A stretch of 64,000 bases of DNA from Phalacrocorax aristotelis. Its lineage: Eukaryota; Chordata; Aves; Suliformes; Phalacrocoracidae. The stretch lies in assembly GCF_949628215.1 (NCBI RefSeq), contig NC_134277.1, positions 34,727,357 through 34,791,356 on the forward strand. The letters are read 5' to 3'. This document shows, piece by piece, positions 28,701-43,967 of the stretch; the first letter of the stretch is position 1, and every line of letters begins with the position of its first letter. The notes beneath the pieces are model-generated. The model saw nothing but the letters and a program-made list of their open reading frames with translations, was not told the origin of the DNA and made no database searches. Both the position numbers and the translations under genes were made by a program.

Positions 28701-31700
28701 ACCACATCTGGCGTTGGCCTTCCTATGACACGGGAAGATTTTAAAGTGGTTTCCTCAAACCTATTCCTCTGCCCCAACCACTGACACCCGACACGTGTGT
28801 ACATGTTGGCTCAGGGTCTGGTTTTTGTACATACCTAACCACGACGGATCATAAACGCACATTATCTGGTTACAGGTGGAGTTACTAGTGAGGAAACTGA
28901 TTATAAACGGTTGCAAGAGGTGCGAACTCTAATTGGAAGAGTTATTCCTCAGTCAATGTTGATAACAACCACACATGGTGTAACTTACAGATCAAAGTAG
29001 CTGCAGCACTGCTGTAGCTTTCATGGCTTCTAAAAAAAAATTCTCCTGTTGAAAGCTCCCAGGATTCATTTCTGCCTGATTTTGGTTGATTTGATGAATA
29101 ACTATTGGTTTTGATGGGTTTGACTTTTCTTTTGTTCTTAGGGAGTTTGCTACCATTCCATACAGCTTTTGTGGGAGAGCTTTATTGAAATACCTTTGTC
29201 CCATTCGGGAACAAATCACAACAAGGTCCCACTGCTCAGATAAGCAAAGTGCAAGCAGGGCTTCTGTGGTCATCCAGGAAGAGCCCAGCTGCGGAGCAGA
29301 TGTGTGCTGGCACGCACCACCACATCTGGAGCCAGGTGGCAGCTGTGTGAGCTGGATCATCAGTGGGGAAGAGAGGCCCCACACTCCACAGAGAATGTTA
29401 CACTGTACAGAAATGTCACAGGGCTAAGGTTGTGTCAGGGCAGGGGCAGAGCGATGTGGAAACCAGGCCTATTTCTGTAGGTAAACTTTAAGTAACTGAA
29501 GTGCTTTAATTGGGTTTAGCCCAAAACACTGAGTACCAGCATGGAGAAAATTCATCACCATGAATGATACAATATGAAGATGAAGAGCAAAAAGATGAAT
29601 TTTTTCTGACATGAGGTCGTTAGAATAAAAAGAGAAACAGGCCACAAAGGAGCACATTTAATACAAATTTTAGCTCACCTTACTGTAGGAATTCCTAGGT
29701 GAAACCATTTTTACCATGAAACTGTGAAAAGTGAATTAAGATAAAAGTAATTAAATATTGAATGAGATGCAGAAATCTCCTTCAATTTACACAGATATGC
29801 AGTCCTCTCTCTTGCAATTCCCTTCCGAATCATCGGGAGTTCCTCTGCCCAGGTAGACATTTCACCCTGATCCTGCAGATTAAAATTAGTCACAGTCAAT
29901 TTGCTAGCCCTGACCATCAGGCCAGCATTGGGATGGGAGAGCAAAGCGTAAGGGCAGAGTAGCATTATGGGCTCAGTTTGCCTATGATTTGCAGTTGCTG
30001 TCATGTCACTAGCACAAAATGCATGTGCAGAAACAGGTTGAACAAAATTTCACTGAAAGTTTGCTTCCTGCAAAAACTGACTGTGCAAGTTCCAAGGTAG
30101 TTTTTTATTCCAAACTCCTTTTGTAAAATAAAATAGGCACAGAACCATTGCCAGCTTTTTCTGAGATAAAATCACAGACTTAGGAACTTGTGGTGACTTA
30201 GTTGGTTATTCATTTACTTTTTTATGATTTTTTAGCAGGCTGCCTTAATTTCTTTCTAAAAACTAGAACAAAGGCTTTTGCTGAGTGTTTGCTGGCAGGA
30301 TCTGCGAACTGGTGGCACCAGATCAAATGCTGCTGCTTAGCAATCCAGTTGTCTTTTGCTGAGGACAATAGAATTGTGTTACTGTATGTTCTTTATTTCT
30401 GTTAAACTGGCACAAAGACGCCCTAACCAACATCCAGCCCTTTCATGTCAGATGCAACACATGAAGCTGTATGACTTAAACAAATCTGTTAACACAAGGT
30501 AGAAAAAGGAAGCACTTAATTTTAGGGAGAGAAAATAAGGAAATTAGGGCAAGACAGCAATGAAGTCGTGATGGGGATGTCCAAGAACAAGCACTTGTCT
30601 AAGGTCAGATGCAGGGATGTGGCTTTGCGGGCAGTGAGTAGATATGTTCCTGCCTGCCTCAGGGTGGGTTAAATGCTGAGTGCAAGCAGATGTGGACCTT
30701 ATTCCCACATCATTGCTGCTTCTTATTGTAGATATTTCCAGAGCTGAAGGTAGTTTGTTTCATAGGACTGGAAGACCTGCTGTGCAAGAAGCCCTCCTCT
30801 CCTCCCTCACTGACACTGTAAATTCAGCGTCTCTAAAGTGAGCTCTAAAGAAAAATACAGCCATTCATGCCAAGTAATACAGTCTGTTGAGCCTGTACAA
30901 AACACACTTGCAGGTACCAGTGACAATGTTGACAAATATGTCTGCTCCGAAGCATGAAGTCAGGTTTTCAAATATTCACCATCAGAAGCTGTTAGTCAAT
31001 AGGAACTTGAAAAAAAAAACCTGTTTTCATCAAGAGCTCTTCTCCCTCACTGAGTGCCTTTTTCAACAATGAATTGACTCCCAGCCTTGCTCTCCACAAT
31101 TAGTGAATAAGTTGTTAAGAAGTTATTTTGGAAGAAAACCCAATGATGGATTTTTTTTCTTTTTTCCATTTGAGTAAAGTACAATAACAGGTTTGGGGAA
31201 ATAATTGGTGGTTGCCACCAAAAAAAAAATTGATGTTCTTTCATCAAAAGAACCCAGAAGATGAAAAAATATTGGGGGGAGAAGAAAAGTTTTTATTTTT
31301 TCCCCAGAACAAAGTGCTAGAGTGCTATATTTGAGGAGAAAAAGGAATGGAGGTGTCTGCTTCTAAAAATTCAGAGGAAAAAAGTGTAAGAATTTGTAAT
31401 TCAGAACTGAAGAAAATAAAAACATTCTACTTTTGAAATCCCAGTTTAAAATGTTTGGGTTGGTTTTGGTTTTGTTTTTTGGCCAGAAGTACATGTAGGA
31501 TTTGGTAAAAACTTACAAACTGTTTTGGCCAGCAGGAAGCTGCATTTTTCCATGGAAAAGAAGGGTTGTTTTCAATTTAGATCCACTGTCAGCTGTGGGA
31601 GCTGCTGCAGCCAGCCCTGCCAGTAAGAGGAAAGTGTGAACTACGCCTTGCTACTCCTCGCCAGTACTGGTACCACCAGCTGTACTGCCAAGCCATCAGT

Positions 31701-34700
31701 ACAGGAAGGCAGAGTCCTAGAGGCTATCCTTTGCTCCCAGTTTCTGCATTTGTATTTTAAGTTCAATCAGCAGATGAAGAGTCTGGAGCAGTGACAGGGC
31801 TTGAGGACCTCAGTGCCATCCAGCAAGGGTCCAAACCTCAGTGAGACAGAGCAAGGCTTGGTCCTCTCACTGCTCAGCTGCACAATTTGCATTTTAACCA
31901 GATTCATCAAAAAGAACAAGTCCTGTCGTGGTTTGGAGGCACTGGAAGGCTTTAGGAAAACTCCAGGATTCAAATGCCATTACAAAACTACAAATCACCA
32001 GAATGGGTGAAAAGTTTAGTTTGATTTTGTGTTGTTCCTTTCCAAATGTAGTCCCATTCATAGTTTCAAGTCACACTTTCTAGTTATTGCAGTGGGCTTA
32101 TTCATACAGCACTAGAAATTCTGACTGAAGATGTGTTTGTTTTCTAAACTTTCCCCAGTATGTGGGCTGGACAATTTTCCCTTCTTAGAGCTTCCACTTT
32201 TTTTCTGTTTTACTCACCCAACAGAAGTAAGGCTATTTCTGCATACACTCTGCATGCTTTTTCAGTGAATTACTTGATCAATTTTTACAGCCCAAAATCC
32301 AGTCAATGTGAAAAACTAGTTCATTCTGGTTTTTACATAATACTTAATCTGCACAGCTGGAGTTCTTAACTCAACATGAAAAGATAAGCCTTCTATTATG
32401 TCAAACCTTTTTCTCCCTTTGCTTCTGGGGATCCCTCAGAGGCCTTCCAATTGGTACTGGACAAGCTGATTTGACCAAATGATAGCTTCTTTCTTTAAAT
32501 TTGTCCATACTTTAGTGACTAATTCAAAGCAGCCTGTACTTTTGTTTCCTCATTAAGTGCTGTATCAGATCAAATATGGAGTAAATATCTCAAGCTGAGC
32601 AAGGTATGAAAACAATCAGATCATAGTATTTTCTAATATCTTTTGGTCAATTTAATGAGCTTTCAAAAATGTAATGAAAAATCTATGAAGTGCATATTTG
32701 GAATGGTTCAAGCACACAAACCAAGGTAAAGCATGCCAAGCATCCTCTGCCTGCAATAGGACATGCATAACCCGACAAGACTACTCATATCAAAAGGTAG
32801 CCCCAACACAGCTGCCACATCGACCAGCTACCACCACCCTTGAAGCTACAAGCTCTCCTCTCTGCACACCAGCAGTGCACCTCTCCTCTTCCCTTCAGAG
32901 GTAATGCCCACCTCTTCCTGGTATTAGCTCCCTACGTGCTTGTTGGATTACATGGACTCCCTTTGAAAAAAAAAAAAAGAAATTTTCGTATATGTTCATT
33001 ATGTAACAGAATATTTTCCACAGTATTAATAACCTCAGCCTCTTTCATTAATCACATAAAGCACAGTATCCTTTAACACCCCAGCTATCAGCTGGACCAC
33101 TCTGCAGGTGCAAGTAGGTTCAACAATTTTTTGTCCAGTAATGTAGGAGGCATTGGTACTTGGCTGAAATGTACAATGCCATGGAAATTGTTACTCTGAT
33201 GCAATTCAAAAATTGTTTGGGTGGTGATTTGGATGCAGCTGTCTTTTCAGATGCAACTTCAGTGGCAGGATTGTTAGACTGAGCTATGCAGGTGTTTTTA
33301 GTGAGGTGCTTCCTGGACCAGCCTTTGCAGGGTTGGCTTTCCCTTCTTCTCAGAAACACAAGTAGAAGGCCAGCTGTGACTATATAGGCTTGGATCATTT
33401 AATTTTGGTTTGGTTTTTGGTTTTTTTGTGAAAGAATATTCTATATTTTTCTGTTCCACTTCACCTCATGTCAGCATAAAGAAAAATCTTTCCTAATTAA
33501 TATAATTACGGAACTGTACCATGAACTGCGGTGCTAGCTGGAAAGCACTTTTAATTGGACATCTTCAGGTTGCAAATGGAGGCTATACTTTTCCAAAGCA
33601 ATCTTCCTTTAAAGATTTAACTGCGCTCTGTGATTTTAAAATACTATCAGAGTAATTTTTTCTGACAGCATTTTGCTTTTCTACTTTTAGTCCCAGCTGG
33701 GTCCTTATCTTTTGAGATAAGGACATCTGAAAAATAAACTTTCCTAAGAAGAGAGCCAACTTCAGGAAACCTCCAGAAATGCTGGATACTGAGTCTGGGA
33801 TAAACCCAAATACATTCTTTTATGTCATCCCGTTCAATTATCTGACATCTGAGTGGTACACCAGAAAGAAAACAGCATTTCAGTGAAGGTAACAGCACTA
33901 AATAGTTAACTTCCAGGAAAAGCACTGTCTGCTTTAACATTTCTGGGCCATTGCTTTTGATTTGTTTGGGGTGGGTTGTTTTTTTTTCCCTTCCCTTGGC
34001 TATGAAGGTTTTTTATTAGTTTCCTGAAAGTGTGTGATGTGTCTGCAAGTTTTCTCTGAATTGGCCATCTCCCCTTCATGTGCCTTACTCAGTGGAGTCC
34101 ATTTTCCATGTTTTTTACCATCTTTCAGGTATTGAACATATAATAAATACAAAGTTAGAAAGCCCTATGATTTCTGCAGTGCCAGTGAGGTCTCATGTGA
34201 TTAACCTGCTGAGTAGGGCATGAAATGCTAAGAAACAAATGTTCCATGAGACAGGAACTGCACACAGTAAATGAAGCAAACCATGTTTTATATTAATGGT
34301 TCTGCTTTGTTTTCCCAAGGGTAAACGAATATTTTATTATTTTTGGTTGATATACTGAAACTGATACACTAATGCCAATTACTGATAATGGCTTATGGGC
34401 AACAATTAAGCAAACTACATGTGTGTAAGACAAAAAAGCATACAGCCCTGCTCTTCTTAAAGTCAAATACATGAGTTTCAAGCTTAGCTAAAAAGCCTGA
34501 CCATTCTGTTTGATTTACCTGTCAAGGCCACCTCAATTAGTCCGGTAAGCTGGATCAGGAGGTGACTGAATTTCTGAGTAGTACTTATTTCTAAGTAGGA
34601 CTTGTGTTCAGATCTCTCACTGTTCCTCCAACAACAACAGTTACAAGTTACAGCTAAAGCCACAGTCATCCATAAGGATTTTGCTTTGAAGCCTAAAGAT

Positions 34701-37700
34701 GTACGCAGAAAAGGATTTTGAAGCAAGAAAAAGTTTCTGACCATCAGGGAAACATTCACCCAAACTTTGCATGATGGAAAGTCAACTTGCAACCCAGCCA
34801 CGTTAAAGGCAGGATAATAGGTTTGGGGAACAGCTGCCTCCACAAAGCAAAACAGATCCCAGAGAAAATGTTCCCTTCACATTCATTTTTTCTCCTTTTA
34901 ACAAGGTCTCATACTGATCCCCTTTGCTTGCCCAGTTATGGCTTCACAATACTTGTGCAAATGTGCACCTGCTCCAGTTTGACGTGCGCTTCTCCATGTA
35001 GTGTGCAAATGCATTGAGGAATGGCAGGTACTCTGGAACAAACACATCTTCCTCACATAAGAAATCAGTGATCCAATAAAGAAAAGTCATCAGCTTTAGA
35101 AAGATCTCATTCTAGTTTATCCTGCTTTCCCTTTGCCAAAGAATTTGCTGTATTCATAGTTCACGTAACCCCGAAGTAAAAAGTGGTTCTAACAAATGCT
35201 GGACTGCAAGACCTGTGCAAACCCTGTTACAGCCTTCAGTTGTTGTCCTCTTCTTTAGGCCGTTCATCATTACACATTCTTTAAAAATCAGTTATTAAAG
35301 GACTGGCTCTTGCATGCCTCTGAAGAGAGAACTGAAATGTATATAATGGAACAAATTAAATATATATAAGATGGAATAAAGGAGATCTCAGTAGCTCTTA
35401 GATTATTTTTGAAAACATCCAAAGTCTATCAGGTAAAAATAATAAATTTACCTCTGTGGATATTTGATCTTTCAGGAAGTGGTATGCATTTCAGAAATTA
35501 ATTGTCTAGAAATACTGTCATTTTAAAGTTGCTTGGACACTAAGGCCAAACTTACTGTCCTACAGGCAAGATCCTGCCAACCCAGGTATTGGAAATAAAA
35601 AGAAAATTAGCCACTGGGATAATTTGAGAAAAGAATGAAATAAATGTTAATGTCTTTTGGAAAACTCCAGCTGAAATGCCACACTGATAGGAAAAATGTT
35701 TCAAGTTGTATACAGCAGATGTCAAATTTGGTTTGAATCTGGTTCAGTGAAGATAGTTCAGAAGGACAACTGGGAACTGATACTTTTTAAGAAGTGGAGA
35801 ACATGGCTTTGTAGATGCCTTCTAGAGAAACATGAAACAATTCCAGCTTTCCTGAGCATGGTTTTCCCAGGTGTTGGAGGAAATTATAGAAAAATCATCT
35901 TTATTATGTATTTCAGACTCCCATTTCTTAAGCACAGACACGTAGGAATACACAGAAGGTTTGATCATGAAGAAGTAATGAATAATCCTTATAAATATTA
36001 AATTAAATTATAAAGACTTAACTTCCATGGCAGGTCACTTTATCAGGAAGTAATTTATAGTTTTAATTTCTTTTCTACCAAGCTAACATTCATACACTAG
36101 CACTAAGGCTGGAAATTCTCCTTATTGTATGGAAAATTAATTTTTTTGTCTGCCATGGGTGGCAGCTTACCAATATTATGGATGACCTCCCTAAAACCAG
36201 TATGATTTTTGTAAGAAGAAAACCAATATTTTCCACTGGTAGTTCTGAAGTTTTTGTTTTATTTTTGAGAAATTAGACCACTTTCCAAAATTTAAACCTG
36301 AAATGTTGATCTCCCCACATCCCTGTGCTTGTTCATGGACAAGAGCATGTCTACCTCAGCTGAAACTGTGGTCTATGACAGACAGAAATTTAGAAAAGTA
36401 TCTAAAATTTCTTTTTAGAAAGAAAATAACTGAAATTATGGGGAAACTTATACCTCTAAACTTTTTACATCCTTTTTGTCACCTTTTACGTCCTTACATC
36501 TCCTTGTTGTGATGCCATAGACTCTGTTCTGCTTACAAGGCTGTAAGTGTACTTCCACTGGGCTGACTTACAATACAGCAAAATCCAACACAAGGTGAAG
36601 ATTGTCCTCTGAGTCCTCTACCTGTTGGTACACATCAGCCTGGTAAAATATAAGATTTGCTGAGCCATAGCCAGTAATGATTGTCTTCTAAATATTGGTC
36701 TTGTGCACCAAGGAACCTTTTATCTTCTGCATAGCTGCACAGCTTGACTAGCCCCTCTGCCAGCCATGTTTGGATTAATTAGGTGTCATTAGAAAGAGAT
36801 GTGTCCTACTCATCACAATGTCTTGCTATGACTGTTCATTACGGTATGATATGCATGGCAAATGACAGCTTTTCTATACGGAAAGGTAAGCTGAAATTAA
36901 CCCCACTCCCTGTTTCTGTCACCTTGTATGAATGTCAGGAGCAGGTTCCTGGTTCATAACCTTTTTATCTCTTGAAAATATTAAATATAAACCACCCTCT
37001 GATAAGCACTGGTGGTGCATTTTGTAAGGGAGTTGTAAAACAGATAAGGCAGTTAAGAAACTTGACCTAAAGTTTTCTCTCTGGCTTAAAGGAAGCTCCT
37101 GCTCCGTGCGTACAAAATCAGACTACAGGGGAGAGAATAACAGTAACCGAATGAAGGTGTGAGGGTACTACCCCTCATGCATAATAATTGCAAATCCTAA
37201 ATGATAAGAAGAACGAACTGTGGGTTTATTTTAGCATTTCATGACTCCTCCAACAAATGTAGCACACCCCCTGTATATTTATGGCCCCTTGAGTGGAGGA
37301 AGGCATTTTATCTCTCTCTCTGTGTTAGTGGTTATATCCTGTTATCTGCCTCCCACTGTATAAACTTCCAGTCTGTTTGCTAGTAACCTGTTATCAAAAG
37401 TTTTAAGTGTAATTTGATTCTGATAACTGTCACATTAAACAGAGATGAGATTTACCAGCAAAGTTCAGACTAAACATTGGTCAAACCAGTCACAAAATAT
37501 ATCCCATCTTCCCATCCCACACCAGCCCATAACCCTCAGTCGCCTTGTGGTAAGAAGGACACTTTGTATACCAAAATGTCACCTGTCTATTTCAAATTAT
37601 ATTTTTGCCATCACTTTTCAGATTTTAATGCTTGATTTTGTAGCTGGAGCTCAATACTAGGGCTCAGTATGTCTTGGTTAGTTTTACTTCACTATGATCG

Positions 37701-40700
37701 ACTTCGCTGATTGTCTACTCAGACACTGTTCCCCAGTTTCTTGATATAAAATAAGGGAGATAAAAGGGTTTGCTGCTTCACTAGGAAGCTGAAGCCCAGC
37801 CAATAATGTAATGCTTGCAGAACATCTTTAGTCTCAGATGACAGTCATTACCAAAACTCAAGATATTACTAATTTAGCAGTGTTAAGTAATAACAGCCCC
37901 AAGAATAAAATTGTTCCCGCTGAGAGGGGGTAATGGGTGAATACCGAGCGTGCTCAAAGAAGGGAGGGAAACATCTGGATTTTCCTTTGAAGTCCTGGAT
38001 TTTTTGGTTTGTTCTGCAAGTTCTTACAGAGCAAAGATTGGGCCTCCAACTGCCTTTTCTCGCTGGTGGCACACAGAGCAGCAGCAAGGGCACCTGTCCT
38101 TGGTGACCTTTGAGAAGCACGAGGCAGGGACAAGCACAGCTGAGCCTTACCAGTAGCTGCCCACAAAGGCTGGTGAGGCTAGTGGTGGCAGAAAGGAGTT
38201 ATTTGTGGTTGAGGGCAGAGAGGGGAAAGAATAGCCCCAGGAATTAGAGCGGGAGCTATCCTGGTTGCCACAGTGCCTTTCTATGGCGTTGTTTATATAG
38301 CATGCAACAGAGGACACGTCGTTTACAGTGGGAGGTAAACAGGAATGACCTCAGCTCAGTGTTTCAGGTTTTTTAATTAGATTGCCCTTCACATTTTTAT
38401 CACATGTTTCAGCTAGAGCCCAGACTGCAAATGCTGGCTGCTGCAAAGTCAGGCTGAGCATATTCGTATATGTGCGTGTCCCTGCATACTGATAATGGAC
38501 CAACTTGTTCAGCTTTTTCTTACAGTGTTTCCACTGGTGTTTCTTTACTGTTTTACTGTCATGGCAGAGTTGTTACTGAGGTAGGAAACAATGCTGGCTT
38601 CAGCTACTGATATCTCTTTTCTCTCTCTTAAATAATTAATTCAACATACGGGAGAGCAAATGAAGGAAGAAAGGTGACTTTTTCATGAAATGGAATAGTG
38701 TTCTTCCACTTTTTTTTCTTTCTTTTTTACATTTACTGCCTATGGTTTTGTAGCCCTTAAAGTGACAGTGCTTCAAACCCTGAAAACCTGTTCAGTATCA
38801 GGTACACATCTGAATTTTCTGCCTGCACAACCTGGGCACTTCATGCTTTCTTTGCATTCTTACAGTACCTCTGTGGATCAGGAAAAGTGTATTTCATAAA
38901 TTCAATTTCATAAATAGATAAATATTTAAATACCTCAAGGAAAAACCTTTTCTTTGTTTTCCAGTAAATGCAGATAGAAAATTATCTGCCCAAGATCATG
39001 GGAGTTAGTGGTAAAAGAGCTGAAAAAGCAAATAAATCCTAACTTTCTAGATCATGTCATCTCTAACACCTGTTTTCTAAAAGATTCACAGCAAAGTTGC
39101 TATTTTAAGCCCAGGGGAGTGAGTGATACAATAACAGGAATAAGGGATATAACATAAGGAAGTAGAGTATCAGTTTAATTCTCCACATTTACTTCCTTAA
39201 ATCAAGGTTGAATCAACCACTTCAGTGTCTGATTTGCCTCTCCTATGAACTCTCTAGCTTCTGGTGAAATAACTTCAGTCTAGTAAAAATTCAAGAGGAT
39301 ACTACAGCTGAATAGAGTCTGTATTTTATTTATTTAGACAAATAACATGCTTACTGAAAGTTTCAGTCATCCTTAACCATCTTCTTTACAGGCTTTCACT
39401 TGGGGAAAAAATGGGTTGACATTTGCAAAAATGTCACGATGTACCTTTTACATTCAAGTTGGGATACAGTTCCCACATTCAGACACATCATTTTAGATGT
39501 CTGCTTGTAAAGGTGTCCCGTTCCCATTACTGCCAATGAAGATCTAGTCTAAAGAGCAAGTGAGATATCCAGGGTGCAGAAATCCGGTCAGCTCACCTTG
39601 AAGTAGAGATCTACATTACTGACTAGGCTCCCATTGGCCATAACAGGAATTTGAGCACATAGCTCATATGCAGGCATTGGCATGTAGTCACATAAATGTA
39701 GGTATCTGAGTCTGTTAGCTAAATCCCGTTCCCAGTGTAGGCTGTAGAAGAGCCAAGAGCAGTCCTGTAACTTTCCAAAGAGAATTTTAATCCTCCTCCC
39801 CTAGCAAGGAGAATTTGCTAATCACCAGGTGTCTAATCTTGCCTGTAAAACTGTTTCATGCTGTGTACATAACTCGGCATTAATTGAACCAAAAGAAGGT
39901 CTTGAAGTGCCCTGCCAGCTACTGGACATCCCACCAGCATGACCCTCTCTACTGCTGCAGTGGGACCTGTGTCCTGGCACTGGGGCACCGTTTCCATCTG
40001 GGACATTCAGAGCCAGACCCGTGACCCATATCCAGTGAAGCAGGAATTTAAACGTTGTGTGTCCCACAGTGTTCTGAGCTGCTGGTGGAGGAGGGCTTGT
40101 CTCCCTCCCTTTTGACTGTTTTTAGCACTTCAGTAAATCTTGGCTTTGTCCTGTTCCATGACTGGACTTTTATGTGCTTTTGGCAAGGGATGGGTTGCTC
40201 TCTGTTGGACTCTGGTTAAAGCTATCATAAGCTCATGCTGGGGTCTGGGGCTGGAAAAGAGACAATAATAGCTTTCTTGATTAAAAAATAAATAAATCTC
40301 CAAGCTCTCAGGAGAAATAACTGGATTCTGAGCCTAGATTAATTTTTAGCAGGTTTACAGGTAGGGAAATGTTGCAGAATGTTTCTATTCCACAGCATTA
40401 CAATACAAATGGCTTGGAGGTATAAAAGTGAGTGATAAAACTTCAGATTGTATCTTCTTATTGGTTACAGGATAGCATCCAAGACAAACAGAGTAAAAAA
40501 AAATCCAATGCATTCACAGTGATACTGCCTGAAAGCTCCTCCTGACGGCTGCCTTGGACATATGGTATGAATTTACTTGTAATTCATTAAAAGCTTTTTT
40601 GAATTACATCAGAAAGGGAAAAAACACAGTGCATATTGACTTCAAGGATATGTAGTAATGAGCAGTGCAGCTGGGATCTTCTAATTATTTCCGTAAGTAT

Positions 40701-42771
40701 CAGTTCATCAGAATAGTACAACTGGGTCCTAGGGAATGACATAGACTGTTATAAGGAGGAACAGGAGGGAAAAAATCCTTTTTTCCTTTTTCATTGACCT
40801 AAATAAATTTGTATCCATTAAGAAATCAAAGTAATATTTGAGTAACAACCATTTGAAAACTGAATTTCTTCTTTTTCTTTGAGTTTAGTTTTGCTAAAAC
40901 TGGTCCAAAATAGTTACAAAGTATTGCTTCTCTGAACATAACATATTTTATGGGCCAGTTAATTAATTGATATGCTACCTGAATTCATACCTGTACTATG
41001 TCATTCATTAGACAATTATGAGACCATTCAGGTCTTCAGACAGATTTTGGTAGTATTGCACAGACAATTTAACATCCTTTTGAAAAGAATAAAGGAGAAT
41101 TAAAAAATACATAGCAGCGGCTACAGTTATTTTTCAGTGTTTCTACCCTTTCTCTCATAATCACAGGCACATAAAGGAACATTTCAAAAGGTAGTATCTG
41201 ACAGTCTAATCTTTTTTGGCAGTCTGTTGCTAACTAGAAAAGCCGAACCATCTCCTAAATCTTTAAGAGCTATTCAGGTATGTTCTTGTGCATACCTTGG
41301 AACCACCAACTCCTCCTTAAAAGGAAATATCTTTCATCAGACCTTTTTGATGCCCATGTTAATTTAGGTCCAACCAGTAGCTCATCAGAGTTCTTGTAAT
41401 CTGTTTAGAAAGTAGTACAACGGAAGGGAAGTTTGGTGAAAGCCTAAGCATGATTCTGCAGTGATGCATACAGAAATATAAACTTACATAACTAGTTTAA
41501 TATTGCAAATACAGTTAGAGCCAAAAGTTCACTGCTGTGTGAAAACAGTACAGAAAGTCCTGATCTAGGGTTTACATCAACAGTACAAAAACCAGGATCT
41601 GTATCTCACTAGCTCCCTTAGTTGCCTGAGCACTCCCCAGTCCACGTGAAGTGTTTCCTTCACTCCTGTGAGCATAAATTGCTAAAGATTACACTGGACA
41701 AAACATTCTCCTAAACTCCGCTCACCTGTCAGCTGAAGGACTGGGTCAGGAACTTATGGGAAAAGGAAGAAGTTTTAGAAACCGTCCTGCAGAGTATGCA
41801 GATAACTAAGGTCAGTGAATATTGTTACTTCTCAAGTGGAAGGGGGAAGTAAAAAAGGAGATTGTAGAGATAACTGAGAGTCTACTACATGGTACTCAAA
41901 AGGGGAGGATATTTAGAAGATGCCAGCATCTTCTTTTTAAGCACTGGGATTTGGCTAAGTCAGCTTTGGGACATGGAGTTCCTGTTCTGCCTCTCATCAC
42001 AAGCTATCTACACATCAGCGAGGTGTAATACTTTGTTCCTCCCCTCACCCTGTCAGTCAGTCTTGCTCCCTCTGAGCCAGAACTCGGTGCCTTAGAAGCC
42101 AGCATCAGGACTAGCCACCATGGACACAGCAGTCTCAGATGCAGAAACCACTGGTTGGCAGAAATCCTACTGCTGTCGTCTGAAGTGCCAAAACATTTTT
42201 CCTCAGAAGAGAACATGGAAAGTAAGTGTGAATGGGCTGTCATGGAAAAAAACCAGCTGCCCCAAGGGAAAACAATATTGTGACCACATAATGCAACTTT
42301 ATGGACAGAAGTAACATCTTACCTGACCTGAGAGATTTAAGCCAGGTTTACCATTAGGATAATTTATTCTGGTGACCAACTGTAGTTTGCATACAAGGCA
42401 GCTACCTTCAGAAATTTGCCCCATCTCCCCTGTTCTAAGATAATTCCTCATTAATCCTAGGATGTCTTTTCCCTTTCATGCCCTCATGGACCATATAACT
42501 TGGAGGTGACCATGAGGTGTAATGTTAGGGGATAGCTAAGAGTTTTGACACTCAAGGCCTGGAAAAAGGATTGGGCATTTCTAACCAAAGGAAAAAATGT
42601 AGTTTTAGAGAGAGGGAAGTGGTGATACCAGCTGCACAGGCAGGTGCTGCAGCTCTCAGAAGAGAGGACAACCACGGTGTGGAGCACTGCTGTAGTAGAG
42701 AGGGTGTTGTAGCAGGCATCACCTCCAGCCCAGCCCTGATACAGCCACCCTCTCCACAGTCCAGAGGAAAC
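25791..42771. other. Intergenic DNA, no gene seen (17 kb)
   Basis: I scanned this stretch for exons, LINE or LTR ends and RNA genes and saw nothing I can support. The longest frames (130 codons on the minus strand at 28,992-29,384; 119 codons on the minus strand at 34,484-34,843) have no domain, no splice context and ordinary intergenic composition. Simple runs such as GGGGTGGGGGTGGGGG near 26,020 and T- or A-runs near 31,220 and 33,420 are the only low-complexity items. Confidence 0.55.
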
Positions 42772-42826
42772 AACATATATGTTATTTAAAAACATATATG
42801 TTATTTAAACATATGTTTTTATTTGT
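42772..42826. repeat. Tandem 19-bp repeat carrying palindromes
   Basis: Two exact adjacent copies of a 19-bp unit, AACATATATGTTATTTAAA (42,772-42,790 and 42,791-42,809), are followed by a degenerate third part. Each full unit contains the perfect palindrome AACATATATGTT, and the third part has ACATATGT. The block could fold into hairpins or mark a small slippage event. Confidence 0.9.
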
Positions 42827-43967
42827 CTTCTAAAGGGTTTTATTTTAGTTAGGGTTAAATGTTTTATATGTATCCTCAAACACTTATATTCTGCCTCTGC
42901 TTTTAAACTTTTGTTTTCCTAGATTAAATAGTATCAGTGGAAGGTCACCGTCCACACATATCTTTGACAAAAAAAATTCCGTTTTAACTGTGGTCAGTCC
43001 TTGCAAGGGAAACACTCAGTGATGTGCTCATAAGAGTCACGAAGTCCATGCTCGCTGAGCAGGGATGTTTATACTGATTCCTTTAGATGAAAAGGACTGC
43101 ATTCCCTGACCCTTGGGAGCATATAAACATTTAATCAGAATGGCATTCAGTAGTAAACAGCTTACCTGTATGAATAACACCTGGTTGATTCAGTCATGTT
43201 GTTTATATACTATATATCTATTTATTTATATACTATATATATTTATTTATATATCTAAATCTAAACAAAATCTACAGAATGCTAGATTATTGGAGGGGGA
43301 GAGGCTAGGGCAAAAGACAGTTCTTTGCCCTCTAGATTTGACATTGTGTTGAGAAATAAAACTATTTAAAGGAAAGTAATTGTGAATTTTTAATTTCCTC
43401 TGACAGTATGGGACTCAATAATAAATGAACTGAAATTCTCTGTGTTGCCCACACCCTGTCTGGTGTTGCGCAGCACATTCAAAATATTTCCCAGGTCAAA
43501 GAATGGGGCTTGGATGGTGCTACCCTTGTAGTAAAGACATCTGATATTTTCTTCACATTTTCATACGTGAACTGTTGGTAATTCACCATCACCTAACTTC
43601 CTGATGTGAGATGGGACAGTCCTTGAATAAGACCTTTCAGAAACAGAATATGTGGCTTCTACCCACACAATTTCATGCATCCCAGGGTTATGTTAGTAAA
43701 GCACTATGAAAATCTACTTATATCCCTAAGAAAATGAACTATGTGAGCCTGGAAAAACAGAAGTTGAGGGCCAGAGATGGAAACTGAGAGACAGAGAAGC
43801 ACTTGTTTTACAACTATATCCTTGAGCAGAGCTGAGAGGCTGATCAAAGCAAACATCCCACCTCAGAAGCCACTGAGGACAGGGTGATAAAGTGTATAGT
43901 CAAGGAGAACAACTAACTGGGATGTAGATAGGAACTAAAACAAAGTGCCCAGTAGGGGAAATATCCT
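42827..43967. other. Intergenic DNA with a TA-rich patch
   Basis: No exon is seen. A TA-rich imperfect tandem lies at about 43,201-43,262 and is listed separately. The roughly 220 bp just before the LTR candidate at 43,968 show no retroviral internal sequence that I can recognise. Confidence 0.5.
43201..43262. repeat. TA-rich imperfect tandem repeat
   Basis: Two and a half imperfect copies of a unit of about 26 bp, of the form TTTATATACTATATATCTAT followed by TTA, make up this patch. It is flanked by ordinary sequence and has no coding potential. Confidence 0.8.

Noticed and set aside
28992..29384. 130-codon minus-strand ORF
   Set aside because: No recognisable domain, no splice or promoter context, and overlapping frames on the other strand.
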